Shown: positions 1 through 7,800, counted from the stretch's first letter. The stretch: DNA of 8,527 nucleotides from SIAJ01 sp036266155 (GCA_036266155.1 DATANR010000428.1:1-8527); one strand, 5' to 3'. The notes: generated by a model not told the origin, from the letters alone. Made by a program: numbers and translations.

Positions 1-141
1 CGGCGGGAACCCGCCGCATCATCGGCGGAGTGACGGGTTGGGTTCTGGTCGGCCGGCGGTGCCGCCCAGAACGGATCAATTGGCACGGAGCGCTACATTT
101 CTCGGCCGGCAGGCGCTGCACTTCTCGTTCGGCGTTTACAC
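1..141 (-). mobile_element. Left copy of 141-bp inverted repeat, probable IS21-type insertion sequence end
   Basis: Bases 1-141 are the exact reverse complement of 8387-8527, and identity stops sharply at 141/142. Read outward from the unique region, both copies start G-TGTAAACGCC and contain two related 21-bp direct repeats. A TG-starting tip with tandem terminal repeats is characteristic of IS21-family ends; the family call is inference because no transposase gene lies in the window. Bases 1-16 form a hairpin (CGGCGGG, AA, CCCGCCG). The copy cuts into the minus-strand gene at 142-668 and gives it an in-frame stop at 93-95. Because both flanks meet the same end, these would be two separate copies facing each other, not the two ends of one element. 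Repeat identity is certain; the IS assignment is moderate. Confidence 0.75.
90..133 (-). repeat. Two 21-bp terminal direct repeats, left copy
   Basis: Units at 113-133 and 90-110 (minus strand, outward) share the pattern GCCG-nn-CGAGAA-n-TG-n-AGCGC, 17 of 21 bases identical, with a 23-bp period. Tandem sub-terminal repeats of about 20 bp are transposase-binding sites in IS21-family elements; that role is inferred here. Confidence 0.6.
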
Positions 142-668
142 CAAGCGATCAGCCTCGCCCGCCGGCCTTCAGTTGGGCACACCCAGAGGACCGCGTTTGA
201 TTGAAGGGCATATGCCTTCACTTTCTTCTTGATCTCGTCCTCACGCTCGGTCTCCATGTCCATTTCCCACGATCGGATCTTCGGGAACAACGTCACCACA
301 TCGGGCCTGGTGATGTCGTCGCCAACGCCGACGGACTCGATGTTCGTGGGCTTCTCAGCTTCAGGCCAATCGAGAGCCTTCATGAGCTTCGTGATCGCGT
401 TGTCGTGTGCCGGGGCGTACATCTTGTAAAGGCTCACGACTTTCCGCGGTTCGCCGTTGAAGTCGCCCATCTGAATCCGTGTCTCGTAAATCTGGCGCCG
501 GCGTTTCATCTTGCCGATGATCCGGGAGAGTGCCTTCGGGTTCGCGACAATGTCGGCCAAGTCGGACATGTCGCAGACCCACACGAGCCGCTTGCCCAGG
601 TCTACAATTCGCCCGCGTCCAACCTGTCCGCTGCGCTTCCGGTCGAAGGTGGAGGAGGATTGTCCCAT
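93..668 (-). CDS. Replication-relaxation-like winged-helix protein, 3' end replaced by the repeat
   Basis: The frame encodes 191 residues, of which the first ~176 are native and the last 15 come from the repeat. Residues 34-85 read like a winged helix (MSDLADIVANPKALSRII, then basic KMKRRR and a short wing). Residues 87-170 hold H88, P-D at 122-123, WEMDMETE at 134-141, K149 and VLWVCPTEGRR. This PD...E.D...K...Y order resembles the replication-relaxation family, whose members sit beside coupling ATPases on plasmids and integrative elements and probably act on transfer DNA. The start at 668 is the first ATG that avoids a low-complexity, shadow-like extension; it overlaps the upstream ATPase gene by 67 bp and has only a weak ribosome site. 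An internal ATG at 569 is an alternative. The frame enters the repeat at the TGG codon 143-141, so the C-terminus is probably truncated and activity uncertain. The family call is by eye. Confidence 0.6.
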   Translation of the reverse strand: MGQSSSTFDRKRSGQVGRGRIVDLGKRLVWVCDMSDLADIVANPKALSRIIGKMKRRRQIYETRIQMGDFNGEPRKVVSLYKMYAPAHDNAITKLMKALDWPEAEKPTNIESVGVGDDITRPDVVTLFPKIRSWEMDMETEREDEIKKKVKAYALQSNAVLWVCPTEGRRARLIAWCKRRTRSAAPAGREM

Positions 669-2176
669 GACTGGCTCGGAGAGGATCCTTGGTACTCGGG
701 GCGCTGTCGCATGATGTCGAGGGCGTCCGCCAGCTTCTTGTCTTCCAACCAAACGAGAGGATGGCGGCTGTGCTTGAGGTCGCCCCAAGGGCGGGGCAAC
801 ATCGGCATTGGAAAGGGCTTGTCGGTCACCGCGTCGTGGCTCCGAATCACGACTTCGCCGACGCTCAGGTTGGTCAGCGTGTGTTCCCACTCGCGATCCT
901 TGACCTGGGGCGTCTTGATGTGCTTCTTGATCTCGATTTGTTCCCGCTTCACCGGCCGGAGAATGAAGCCTCTCGTTGTCGAGGCGCCGAACCCGTTGGG
1001 GTTGACCGACTCCGTGTTGCTCTCGGTTTCAATGCGCAACCACTTGTTCGTGTCTTCCTCTTCCACCAGACGCTTGATCTCCTCCTCGTAGTGGACTTCC
1101 AGCGAGTCGTAGGACCGCTGGCTGAACATGCGGGCCAGATAGGTCGTGGCGTCGGGGTTCACTTGCTGGTGGACGAAAACGGTCGGACAGTTTCCGATCA
1201 GTTCTTCCATCACGCGCGGGTCCGCGGACCCTTTGGGGCTTTGAATCGCCGCCCGCAGGCTCACACGCCATTTGCGAAATTCGGCCGACCCGCGAGCCAA
1301 ATGCATATTCAGGATGCCCCCGTGAAGGGGCTCATCGACGATGATTTCCAGGTCGCGGGTCAGCTTGCGGCTCCGGGCAAGCTGGATCGTGTTCTGGATG
1401 AGCAGATTGGCGTTGAGCGCGCTATCGACGCGGTTTAGGTTGCCCTCGCTCTCCCCGTCGTACATCAAGATGCCGCCGCGGTTGTAGAACGGCGCCATGT
1501 CGAGCGGGTTATCCCGGAACCGGGCGCGGAGTTGAGTGGACTCGGGGATGGGCTTCAGGCGGCGGTAGGCCGGGCCGCACAGCCGGTCCCAATCCTGCCC
1601 CAAGGGTTGCAGGCGGTGATACCGCTCAATCCGCTGGATGACATCCAACCGGGAACAACCGGCGATGAACTCGTACGCCGTCTGCCCCCTGACGAACACG
1701 TCGCAGAGCTTGGCCAGACTCGGGTTGCGACCTGGCTTCTGCCAAACAAAAATGTTGAACGCGTCGGTCAGCCCCTGCCGAATGTATTGCGTGCCCGTGG
1801 CGTCCATCTTCCCTTCGGGCGCCAAGACGAATGAAATCAGTTCCTCGACCAAATTGCGCTGTTCTGCTTCGTGCTGGTTCGGATTGGGATTCATGGACCG
1901 GACGATGCCGTAGGACGGCACGAATTCGGTGTCGGCGCCTTTGTCGTAGATGAAGGTCGGCTTCCCATCGATTGTGGTGTGGACGATGCCGAGCTTAACG
2001 GCCTGCTTCGCCGCCTTCTGCACGGTCGTACCGTGCATATCGACCCAGAGTTGGGCCTTGCGACGTTTGCCTTCGGGGCCGTTCAGTGGCAAGCGGAAGT
2101 TGGGAACACTTAGGGTGAGCAAGGTCTCACTCTTACCCGTTCCCGATGGCCCGAAGATAAGCTGGCTCTCGTTCAT
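602..2176 (-). CDS. VirD4/TraG-like type IV coupling ATPase, soluble form
   Basis: 524 residues. Walker A GPSGTGKS lies at 9-16, almost at the N-terminus, and Walker B LEIIVDEP at 276-283 (D281, E282). Between them lies a helical insert with MNPNPNQHEAEQRNLVEEL (95-113), and after Walker B comes GNCPTVFVHQQVNPDATTYL (328-347), the N...DA...L pattern of conjugative coupling proteins. Such proteins are hexameric ATPases that bring DNA to a type IV secretion channel. Usual VirD4/TraG proteins carry N-terminal membrane helices; none is present here, and the 213-aa membrane protein encoded upstream could provide the anchor (inference). The C-terminal ~130 residues are less conserved and end in a Pro/Ser-rich tail. 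The start ATG overlaps the stop of the preceding gene (ATGA), indicating translational coupling. No relaxase or channel genes are in the window, so the transfer system is incomplete here. Confidence 0.75.
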   Translation of the reverse strand: MNESQLIFGPSGTGKSETLLTLSVPNFRLPLNGPEGKRRKAQLWVDMHGTTVQKAAKQAVKLGIVHTTIDGKPTFIYDKGADTEFVPSYGIVRSMNPNPNQHEAEQRNLVEELISFVLAPEGKMDATGTQYIRQGLTDAFNIFVWQKPGRNPSLAKLCDVFVRGQTAYEFIAGCSRLDVIQRIERYHRLQPLGQDWDRLCGPAYRRLKPIPESTQLRARFRDNPLDMAPFYNRGGILMYDGESEGNLNRVDSALNANLLIQNTIQLARSRKLTRDLEIIVDEPLHGGILNMHLARGSAEFRKWRVSLRAAIQSPKGSADPRVMEELIGNCPTVFVHQQVNPDATTYLARMFSQRSYDSLEVHYEEEIKRLVEEEDTNKWLRIETESNTESVNPNGFGASTTRGFILRPVKREQIEIKKHIKTPQVKDREWEHTLTNLSVGEVVIRSHDAVTDKPFPMPMLPRPWGDLKHSRHPLVWLEDKKLADALDIMRQRPEYQGSSPSQSWDNPPPPSTGSAADRLDAGEL

Positions 2177-2436
2177 TTGGTGCCGGTCCGCTTGATGTCA
2201 GTGAAGTCCTTGATCACGGTCTCAATCCCATCGATTGCCAGTGCCACCTTGTCTTCCCCGTACTGCAGTTCTTTGGTGTCGCCATTTGTCAACTTGTTGC
2301 GGAACACGGTGTCGATGAACCGGACAGTGCGGAAGAACATCCGACTCGACTGCCGCCATCGTTTCGCAATTCCATCCAAGGCTTTTGCCGCAAACCGGTG
2401 GCCTGGCGGCGGCGGAATTCCTCGCGCACCAAGCAC
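2173..2436 (-). CDS. Small hypothetical protein of the transfer operon
   Basis: Unrecognised. With the GTG at 2436 the product is 87 residues; an internal ATG at 2340 would give 55 (starting MFFRTVRFIDTVF). The C-terminal half (residues 33-87, with KLTNGDTKELQYGEDKV and AIDGIETVIKDF) looks like a genuine small helical domain, while the first ~30 residues are Pro/Arg/Gly-rich and may be untranslated. It ends by a 4-base ATGA overlap with the coupling ATPase start, so it is probably co-translated with it and may be an adaptor or accessory factor (inference from position only). The frame is the same as that of the upstream 213-aa gene, separated by one TGA at 2466-2464 and nine codons, so it could also be a detached C-terminal part of that protein. 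A competing ATG at 2467 in another frame gives a composition typical of a shadow. Confidence 0.5.
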   Translation of the reverse strand: MLGARGIPPPPGHRFAAKALDGIAKRWRQSSRMFFRTVRFIDTVFRNKLTNGDTKELQYGEDKVALAIDGIETVIKDFTDIKRTGTK

Positions 2437-2463
2437 GCGTCTCAGCGCTGAAACTCGCGCAGT

Positions 2464-3105
2464 TCATTCGGTCGAGCCCATGATTTGGCGAAGCTTCTTT
2501 TCGTGACGCTCGACCTCAACGATCAAGTGGCCGTTGAGCAGATCGTCCGGCAAACCGCTCTTGCGGATGAGGGCAATGCGACGACGATGCTCGCCTTGTT
2601 CCATGTCGTAAAGTTCCTCAATGGTCGGCTTGTTCAACTCGGCTTGCAGTTCGGCTGACGCTTGCTGGCGTTCTTCCTCTTCCGCTTGCTGTTGCTGCTG
2701 AAACTCCAGCCAACGTTGTTGGGCGGCGGCCGTCGCGGCTGCAGTGTCCTCAATCTGCTTGGCAAGCTTGGTTTCGATCTCGTTCAATGCGAGTTGTTGC
2801 GCTTCCAGTTCTTTGGCCAGTGCGTAGGCCTTCGCCCTGGCCTTGTCGTCGATCTTCGTTCGCCGCCAGGCGAACAGCCGGCCGATCCCGCGCGATGTGC
2901 CGGCGATTGCGTCAATGGCCAACGTGGTTGCCAAGACCGCGCCGCCGGCCGTCGCGACCAAAGGGGTGTTGCAAATGCCCAAAGCAACCAAGCCCGCTTG
3001 GCCGATAGCCTTGCCGTCGGATTGCGGTCGCGTGACGACGCCTTTGACCAGTCGCGTGGTCAGACACGGCTTCTTTTTCTCGTCCTTCCGTTCGGAATCG
3101 CTCAT
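2464..3105 (-). CDS. Membrane-associated coiled-coil protein, first gene of transfer operon
   Basis: 213 residues, family not recognised. Residues 1-32 are basic and polar (SERKDEKKK). 33-73 is a Gly/Ala-rich hydrophobic stretch with IGQAGLVALG and AGGAVLATTLAIDAIAG, long enough for one or two membrane segments. 85-160 is a Glu/Gln/Ala-rich coiled coil with a five-glutamine run at 136-140. 165-213 is a charged helical tail. The ATG at 3105 is preferred over an upstream in-frame GTG at 3156 because a GGAAGG ribosome site (3115-3110) sits 4 bases before it. It is the first gene after the promoter at 3268-3240. Its place ahead of a coupling ATPase that lacks its own membrane helices suggests a membrane tether or assembly partner; this is inference. 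A coiled-coil membrane protein of another role is possible. Confidence 0.7.
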   Translation of the reverse strand: MSDSERKDEKKKPCLTTRLVKGVVTRPQSDGKAIGQAGLVALGICNTPLVATAGGAVLATTLAIDAIAGTSRGIGRLFAWRRTKIDDKARAKAYALAKELEAQQLALNEIETKLAKQIEDTAAATAAAQQRWLEFQQQQQAEEEERQQASAELQAELNKPTIEELYDMEQGEHRRRIALIRKSGLPDDLLNGHLIVEVERHEKKLRQIMGSTE

Positions 3106-3210
3106 GATGCCTTCCAGTGCGCAGCGGTAGGGTGGACTCACGGTGTGAGTGCGCAAGTGCTTGGAAAATAGGAGTTTGAGGAGTCCGTTCGCAACCGGGG
3201 ATCCGTCAGC

Positions 3211-3246
3211 TACTAATAACAGTAGCTTGTGCTACTGTTATTAGTA
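3211..3246. promoter_or_regulatory. 16-bp perfect palindrome, probable operator
   Basis: TACTAATAACAGTAGC at 3211-3226, a TTGT loop and its exact reverse complement at 3231-3246. It covers the -10 hexamer of the putative promoter and the likely start point, where a dimeric repressor would block transcription. It also lies 48 bases past the stop of the 314-aa gene, but neither side is followed by a T-run, so an intrinsic terminator is less likely. No repressor gene for it is identified in the window. Confidence 0.5.
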
Positions 3247-3268
3247 ACATGGAAAAACGTGCTGTCAA
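3240..3268 (-). promoter_or_regulatory. Sigma70-type promoter of the transfer operon
   Basis: On the minus strand a perfect -35 box TTGACA (3268-3263) is followed by a 17-base spacer and ACTAAT (3245-3240), matching 4 of 6 bases of the -10 consensus, in an AT-rich patch of a GC-rich window. It would give a leader of roughly 125 bases before the ATG at 3105. It lies just after the stop of the 314-aa gene (3294), so the operon can be started independently. Confidence 0.5.
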
Positions 3269-3293
3269 TACGAGCTTTGGAAAACAGTGGGGA

Positions 3294-4238
3294 CTATTCG
3301 TCTGATGGAGGCAGAGGTATAAACGCCAATTCATCGGGTCGCTTCTCCCGAACCAGCCTCAATGCTGGAAAGGTTGTGCGTCCGCCGTGGTAGGTCATTT
3401 TTCCATCAACCGTGTGCTCAAACACAAACGAACCGTCGCCCCGTCCCGGTTTGCACCGCAGACGAGCGGGATGGCCACATCCCTCCTTGGTACATGCAAA
3501 GGCTTGGGACAAGCGGCTAGCTGTCAATTGGATTTGTCCCGTGACCCGCTGGTTTGCTTCTAGCGACCCAAATGACCGCGACTCAATCGTCGTCAACCAG
3601 TCCTGAAAGCGGCGGATCATTGACAAATGCATCTGGTCAAGTTCCCAGTTCAGGCCCTCAAGGAGTTCAAGCGGTTCCCGCACGCCCGGCAATCTACGCT
3701 CCAGCCAGGCGTCGTGCAATGCACCGGCATACGCAAATGCGATGTGAAATCCGTCCGTACCAGAGAACATACCTGGAATTCTAACGCCCAGGTGTGAACG
3801 TATCGCCTCGTCCTCGGTTCCGGTGGACCCCGAGAAAGCGCTCAGTAGCGTCCTGACGATTACGGCATCGATTTTTTCACCAAGGAGATCGCTGTCCACC
3901 TTTTCCCAGGTCTGGGGAGTGACGGTAATCAGACAGTGCGGTTGGCTCACGACTTCGACTCTCGGCTCGACGCCGTCGATGAATAACGCACTACGGACTA
4001 ACGCATTCAGGATCGTCGATACGGTGGCTACGTGCTCTGGACCCATGTTAACTTCGACCGGGGTCGGCGCCTCTGTCATCCGAGCGTCGAGATAACTTGG
4101 CGGCGGGTGTGTAGCGGAAAGAAGTCGGTAGTCGTACTGTCCAGCCGGGTTGGCGACGAAGGCGAGAGCCTTATCTCTCAACATCGAGTGTCGCCAGGGG
4201 TTGGGTACGTACGGAAAAGGGTTACCATAAGGCCACAT
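3294..4238 (-). CDS. Hypothetical 314-aa protein with C-terminal Cys/His cluster
   Basis: Unrecognised. The start at 4238 is supported by an AAGGAGGT ribosome site at 4249-4242 ending 3 bases before the ATG; a longer reading from 4331 would run through the terminator hairpin and is rejected. The N-terminus is Pro/Tyr/Trp-rich (MWPYGNPFPYVPNPW). Residues 60-215 look like a globular alpha/beta domain with no familiar catalytic signature. The C-terminal part has C249-x4-C254-x-H256-x5-C262 followed by H275 and H284, compatible with a small zinc-binding fold. No signal peptide or membrane helix is evident, so it is probably cytosolic. It lies upstream of the transfer operon on the same strand but is separated by 188 bases holding a promoter and palindrome, so it is likely its own transcription unit. 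Whether it belongs to the mobile module or to the chromosome is not clear. Confidence 0.65.
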   Translation of the reverse strand: MWPYGNPFPYVPNPWRHSMLRDKALAFVANPAGQYDYRLLSATHPPPSYLDARMTEAPTPVEVNMGPEHVATVSTILNALVRSALFIDGVEPRVEVVSQPHCLITVTPQTWEKVDSDLLGEKIDAVIVRTLLSAFSGSTGTEDEAIRSHLGVRIPGMFSGTDGFHIAFAYAGALHDAWLERRLPGVREPLELLEGLNWELDQMHLSMIRRFQDWLTTIESRSFGSLEANQRVTGQIQLTASRLSQAFACTKEGCGHPARLRCKPGRGDGSFVFEHTVDGKMTYHGGRTTFPALRLVREKRPDELAFIPLPPSDE

Positions 4239-4241
4239 AAT

Positions 4242-4249
4242 ACCTCCTT
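4242..4249 (-). promoter_or_regulatory. Strong ribosome binding site for the 314-aa gene
   Basis: Minus-strand AAGGAGGT with 3 bases to the ATG at 4238 (4 bases from the GGAGG core). It fixes the start codon over the upstream in-frame GTG at 4331. Confidence 0.75.
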
Positions 4250-4272
4250 CGGACAGTTGATCGATTCTATCG

Positions 4273-4303
4273 AAAAAACCTCCAGCTCTGGGCGAGCTGA
4301 AGG
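4273..4303 (-). terminator. Intrinsic terminator upstream of the 314-aa gene
   Basis: Minus strand: CCTTCAGCTC (4303-4294), loop GCCCA, GAGCTGGAGG (4288-4279), then TTTTTT (4278-4273). The 10-bp stem has one G-T wobble. It lies 47 bases past a stop codon at 4350-4352 and 34 bases before the 314-aa start. It would end transcription arriving from the kinase side. Because almost no room for a promoter is left between it and the ribosome site, it could instead act as an attenuator in the leader of the 314-aa gene. A second small hairpin (TCGAT, 3 bases, ATCGA; 4261-4273) follows it. Confidence 0.65.
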
Positions 4304-4842
4304 TGAAGCCCTGGACAAGGCAGGGGAACACCGACCCGTGGGGCTGGGGCTAAAAGGCGAGGGGCTTTTCGTCGATCTTCACGTCCGTCCGTTGCAAAAG
4401 ACACCAGTCGTAGGCTTTCTGCGTCAGGAACAACGAGACCAGTAGATCATGCAGGCGGTGAAGGCCGTTATCATGCCTGGTGTCTTGTTCATCCCGCCAG
4501 CTTCGTTTCGTGGTGACGCTGCACTACGTGAATTCGTTTCCGGATGTCCCAAGGATCAGGAGTGTGTGACCCTGGCTGCTTAGCGGCGCGAGGATTGGCG
4601 TCCGATTGCAAACCATGACGATGCGAGCGAAGCGTAACGCGATCATCGACTTTTGAAGGGCCGAGAAGGGCGCCTTGTACGTCCGAGAGGCGGACTGTCC
4701 GCAACCCGTTCGTAAAGCGTTGAGCCTGCAACTGTGCATTTCGTTCGGATGAGAACGGTCGGGCAACAACGGGCCATGGTCCAGTGGGTCGAGGCCATGG
4801 CACTGGTCGACGTTTATGCGCGGACGAGCGGACCCCTCATCG
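4304..4842. other. Gene-poor spacer between kinase and 314-aa gene
   Basis: About 540 bases without a convincing intact gene. It holds the possible remnant at 4350-4523 and an open frame at 4489-4803 (minus, 104 codons) with no ribosome site and composition typical of a chance frame. Small structures are a GTCCG/CGGAC hairpin at 4680-4694 without a T-run and two nearby CCATGG palindromes near 4783-4800. No terminator with a T-run is seen directly after the kinase stop at 4843. Confidence 0.5.
4350..4523 (-). pseudogene. Possible 3' remnant of a decayed gene
   Basis: An open stretch of 57 codons without ATG or GTG start, bounded upstream by TAG at 4526-4524, with a protein-like C-terminus (residues 21-40 LHRLHDLLVSLFLTQKAYDW, then CLLQRTDVKIDEKPLAF and stop). 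A well-formed intrinsic terminator follows at 4303-4273, the expected position for a gene end. Upstream the reading may continue in another frame (4489-4803 minus, 104 codons, Arg/His-rich), which would need a frameshift. No family is recognised; a small intact gene using a TTG start is an alternative. Confidence 0.25.
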
Positions 4843-7800
4843 TCACTTGGTATTCCGGCCGTCCCATTCCCGGACCGTCCCGTCCCACGACGAGGTGAAG
4901 AGCAGGCCGCCGGGCAACATCACGCCTCGGTTCACCGCGGCCATGTGACTGCGCAGGATGAGCATCTCGGAACATCGCGCTGCGTCCCACACCTTGACCG
5001 TCCCGTCGTGGGACCCGGTGACCACCCGCCGACCGTCCGCCGAGAATAGGGTGACCGGGGCCACCTGGTTATGCGCCTCCGCGGCTTGAGCCAGGCGAGC
5101 GCTGGTGTCGAGGTCCCACACCTGGACCGTCGCCGGACCAAAGGTGCTGACGGCCAGGCGCCGGCCGTCGGGGCTGAACGCGACCGAGGTAGCTTGGGTC
5201 GCGTCGGTGGTTAGCGTTTGGACCACTTTCCCACTCTCTACCTTGATGACGGCCACCCGGCTTCCGTCGGGGCCTGACCCGCCGACCGCGGCCATCGTGC
5301 CATCCGGGGAAAACGCCAGGCACACAAGGTGGTGAAAATGACGGTACAGTTCCCTTGGCGCACTGGGGCGCTGCAGGTCCCACTCGAGAATCTGGCCCGT
5401 GTTGATCCCCGCGACGACCCGGCCGCTGTCCGTGAAGGCGACACTCGGGACGTCCCCCGAGGCACCGGTTAGAAGGGCGAGTTGATTCTGGTTGCGCCAG
5501 TCCCACACCTGGACGCCCTGACCCCGCGGGAGCCCCACGGCCAGCGACTTCCCATCGCGGGAGAGGGCGAGAGCCGATGGGGCCAGCTTCTTGACGCCCA
5601 GGGACAGGAAGGCGGCGGCCCGTCCCGCCGCCCGATCCCAAACGCACAGTCGCACGTCCTGCGGATGGGCGGCGTCGCCCGGGGCGGTGAAGATGACGAT
5701 CCTGCCGTCCTCCGACACGACGAGGCCGAAAACGCCTTCCTTCCCCCCTTGTTGGATGATGTCGCCGCCCAAAGGGTGGGCGGTATCCCACGCCTCAACG
5801 CCTCGGCCTGTGCCGACGACGAGCGTCCCATCGGGGGCGAACGTGGGGGCCGGTAACTGCCCGACCGTGCGGACGCGGGCGACTTCATTCCCGGTCGCGA
5901 CGTCGCGAATGACAACCGTCCCCCGCCCGCCCTGGTAGGCCAATCGAGAACCATCGCCGCTGATGCCGAACGGCTCGTACCGGCGGAGGTCGTCGGCCAG
6001 GACCAATGGTAACTGGCCGCCCCGCAGATCGTGGAGGAGGAGTTCGGCCCGGTCGGGCACCCGTGGGTCAACGTACGCACCAGTGACGAGTAGCGAGTCG
6101 TCGGGGCCCGTCAAGGCGACGGTCAATACCCCATGGAGCTCGCCGCCGCTGAACCGATGATGACCCGGCACGAGCCGAGGTTGTTCCTTCTTCGACAGGT
6201 TCCAGACCACCGCTCGGTCGCGGGTACCCATGGCCAGGCGTTGGCCGTCCGACGAGAATGCGAGCGACCGGATCTTCTCAAGAGACTGGTTTCCAAGCCC
6301 GGAGTCCCCCACCTTGCCTACCTGCTCGCGGAATATGGCATCCCCCGTGGCGGTGTCCCAGACGGCCAAGTTGAATCCGTCGGCACTACCCGCCGCCAAG
6401 CGTCCCCCGTCCCGCGACAGGGCCAAGATCGGGTACGACGGGAACTCCCAGTCCCGGATCCGGTGCCCCCGGTCCAGATCCCACAGCGTGATCCTGGGAT
6501 CGTCCGCCGGGCGCACAGCGAGGAACTGGCCCGTCCGGTCAAACGCGACCGCAGCGCCGCGAGCGGCTTGTGGCTCGCACACGGCGAGCGGTTCGCCTAT
6601 GGACTGGCGGGTCGCAAGGTGCACGACCCTGATCCGCCCGTCCGCCCCGAGGAAGCGGATGCGCTTCCCGTCTCGCAACAAGCCGAAAGCCAGGATGCCC
6701 CCGGCCTGGGCGGCAACCAGGGACTCGTCCTGCCCGCAGCGCCGCACCAGGTAGTGCCACTCCCAGCCCTGAAGGCGTTCCGGGCACGTCGCGAGGAGAG
6801 ACACCGCCTTGTCCGCCCGGCCGTCCACCCATTCCCGGTCGGCGTCCCGCATCGTCAGGCGGTACGCAATGGCCTCGGCCTCCTCGCGGGACCGCTGCTC
6901 GTCCGCCGCCTGGCGTGTCGCGTGGTCCTCGGCGCGCCGGGCGGCGTCCGCCCGTCCGGACGCGAGGACCGCGAACGTCGTCGAGACTGCAAGGCCGGCG
7001 ACCATCGTGACAACGACAGCGGCAACAAGCCACGCGATCGCGGTGTTACGGCGGGCCCATTTGAGCGCTCGCTCGATGCGGCCCGCAGGTCGTGCGAGGA
7101 TCGGCCGTCCGCGTTGCCATCGCTCAAGGTCCTGGGCGAGTGCTGCTGCCGACTCATACCGGGCGGTCGGTACTTTTTCCAAGCACTTCAGGCAAATGGT
7201 TTGCAGGTCACCGGGGACGCCGGGTTGCAGCTGGTTAGGGGGGAGTGGGTCGGCGCCCCGCACCTGGTCGAGGACTGATAAGGTTGACGGCCCGCGGAAG
7301 GGCGGCCGGCCCGTGAGCAACTCATACAGTGTGGCACCGAGTCCGTACACGTCTGCCGCCGGAGTCAGGGCGGTCCATTCTCCCAGTGCCTGTTCCGGTG
7401 GCATGTACTCAGGGGTGCCCACCAGCACGCCAGCCTCGGTCAACCTTCCTTCCAGACCGCCTACCGGCCGAGCCAGTCCAAAGTCAGAAACCTTGGGCTC
7501 GCCGGCGCGGGTGATAAGGATATTTCCCGGCTTGAGGTCGCGATGAAGGATCCCAACCACATGGGCCGCATGCACAGCCTCGGCCACGAGTTGAATGAGC
7601 CGGGCGGCTTCGCTCGGAGGGAGTGGCCGACCATTCAGCCGCTGTGAAAGGGGCTCCCCGTCTACCCACTCCATGACGAGGAACGGGGCGGAGGAATCCA
7701 GGTCAGAGTCGTACAAACGCACGACGTGCGGGTGCTCGATGCTGGCCAGAGCTTTCACTTCCTGACGGAACCGGGCCACCCCGACCGGATTCCGCGCGAG

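Noticed and set aside
1..16. Terminal GC hairpin as an origin or telomere of a linear replicon
   Set aside because: A 7-bp GC stem is common in this composition, and the repeat is better explained as an insertion-sequence end cut by the assembly.
93..890. Longer reading (265 codons) of the replication-relaxation-like gene
   Set aside because: The extra 74 residues are Arg/Pro-rich and overlap the ATPase by 289 bases; the ATG at 668 gives a more natural protein.
201..1438. Long plus-strand open frames (201-1091 and 689-1438) opposite the ATPase and relaxation-like genes
   Set aside because: They are antisense to genes with clear motifs, have no ribosome sites, and their composition is typical of GC-rich shadow frames.
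2222..2467. 81-codon frame whose ATG overlaps the stop of the 213-aa gene
   Set aside because: The ATGA overlap is attractive, but its composition is shadow-like and the competing frame gives a better protein that couples to the ATPase start.
3136..3150. ACTCAC/GTGAGT hairpin in the transfer-operon leader
   Set aside because: Only 6 bp and 31 bases from the start codon; expected by chance and without a T-run.
4239..4331. Upstream in-frame start at 4331 for the 314-aa gene
   Set aside because: It would translate the terminator hairpin and ignores the near-perfect ribosome site before 4238.
4489..4803. 104-codon minus-strand frame after the kinase
   Set aside because: No ribosome site, Arg/His/Pro-rich, no recognisable domain; kept only as a possible part of a decayed region.
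6133..7278. 381-codon plus-strand frame opposite the kinase
   Set aside because: It is the complement of the kinase and WD40 coding sequence; Arg/Pro/Val-rich with no motif of its own.
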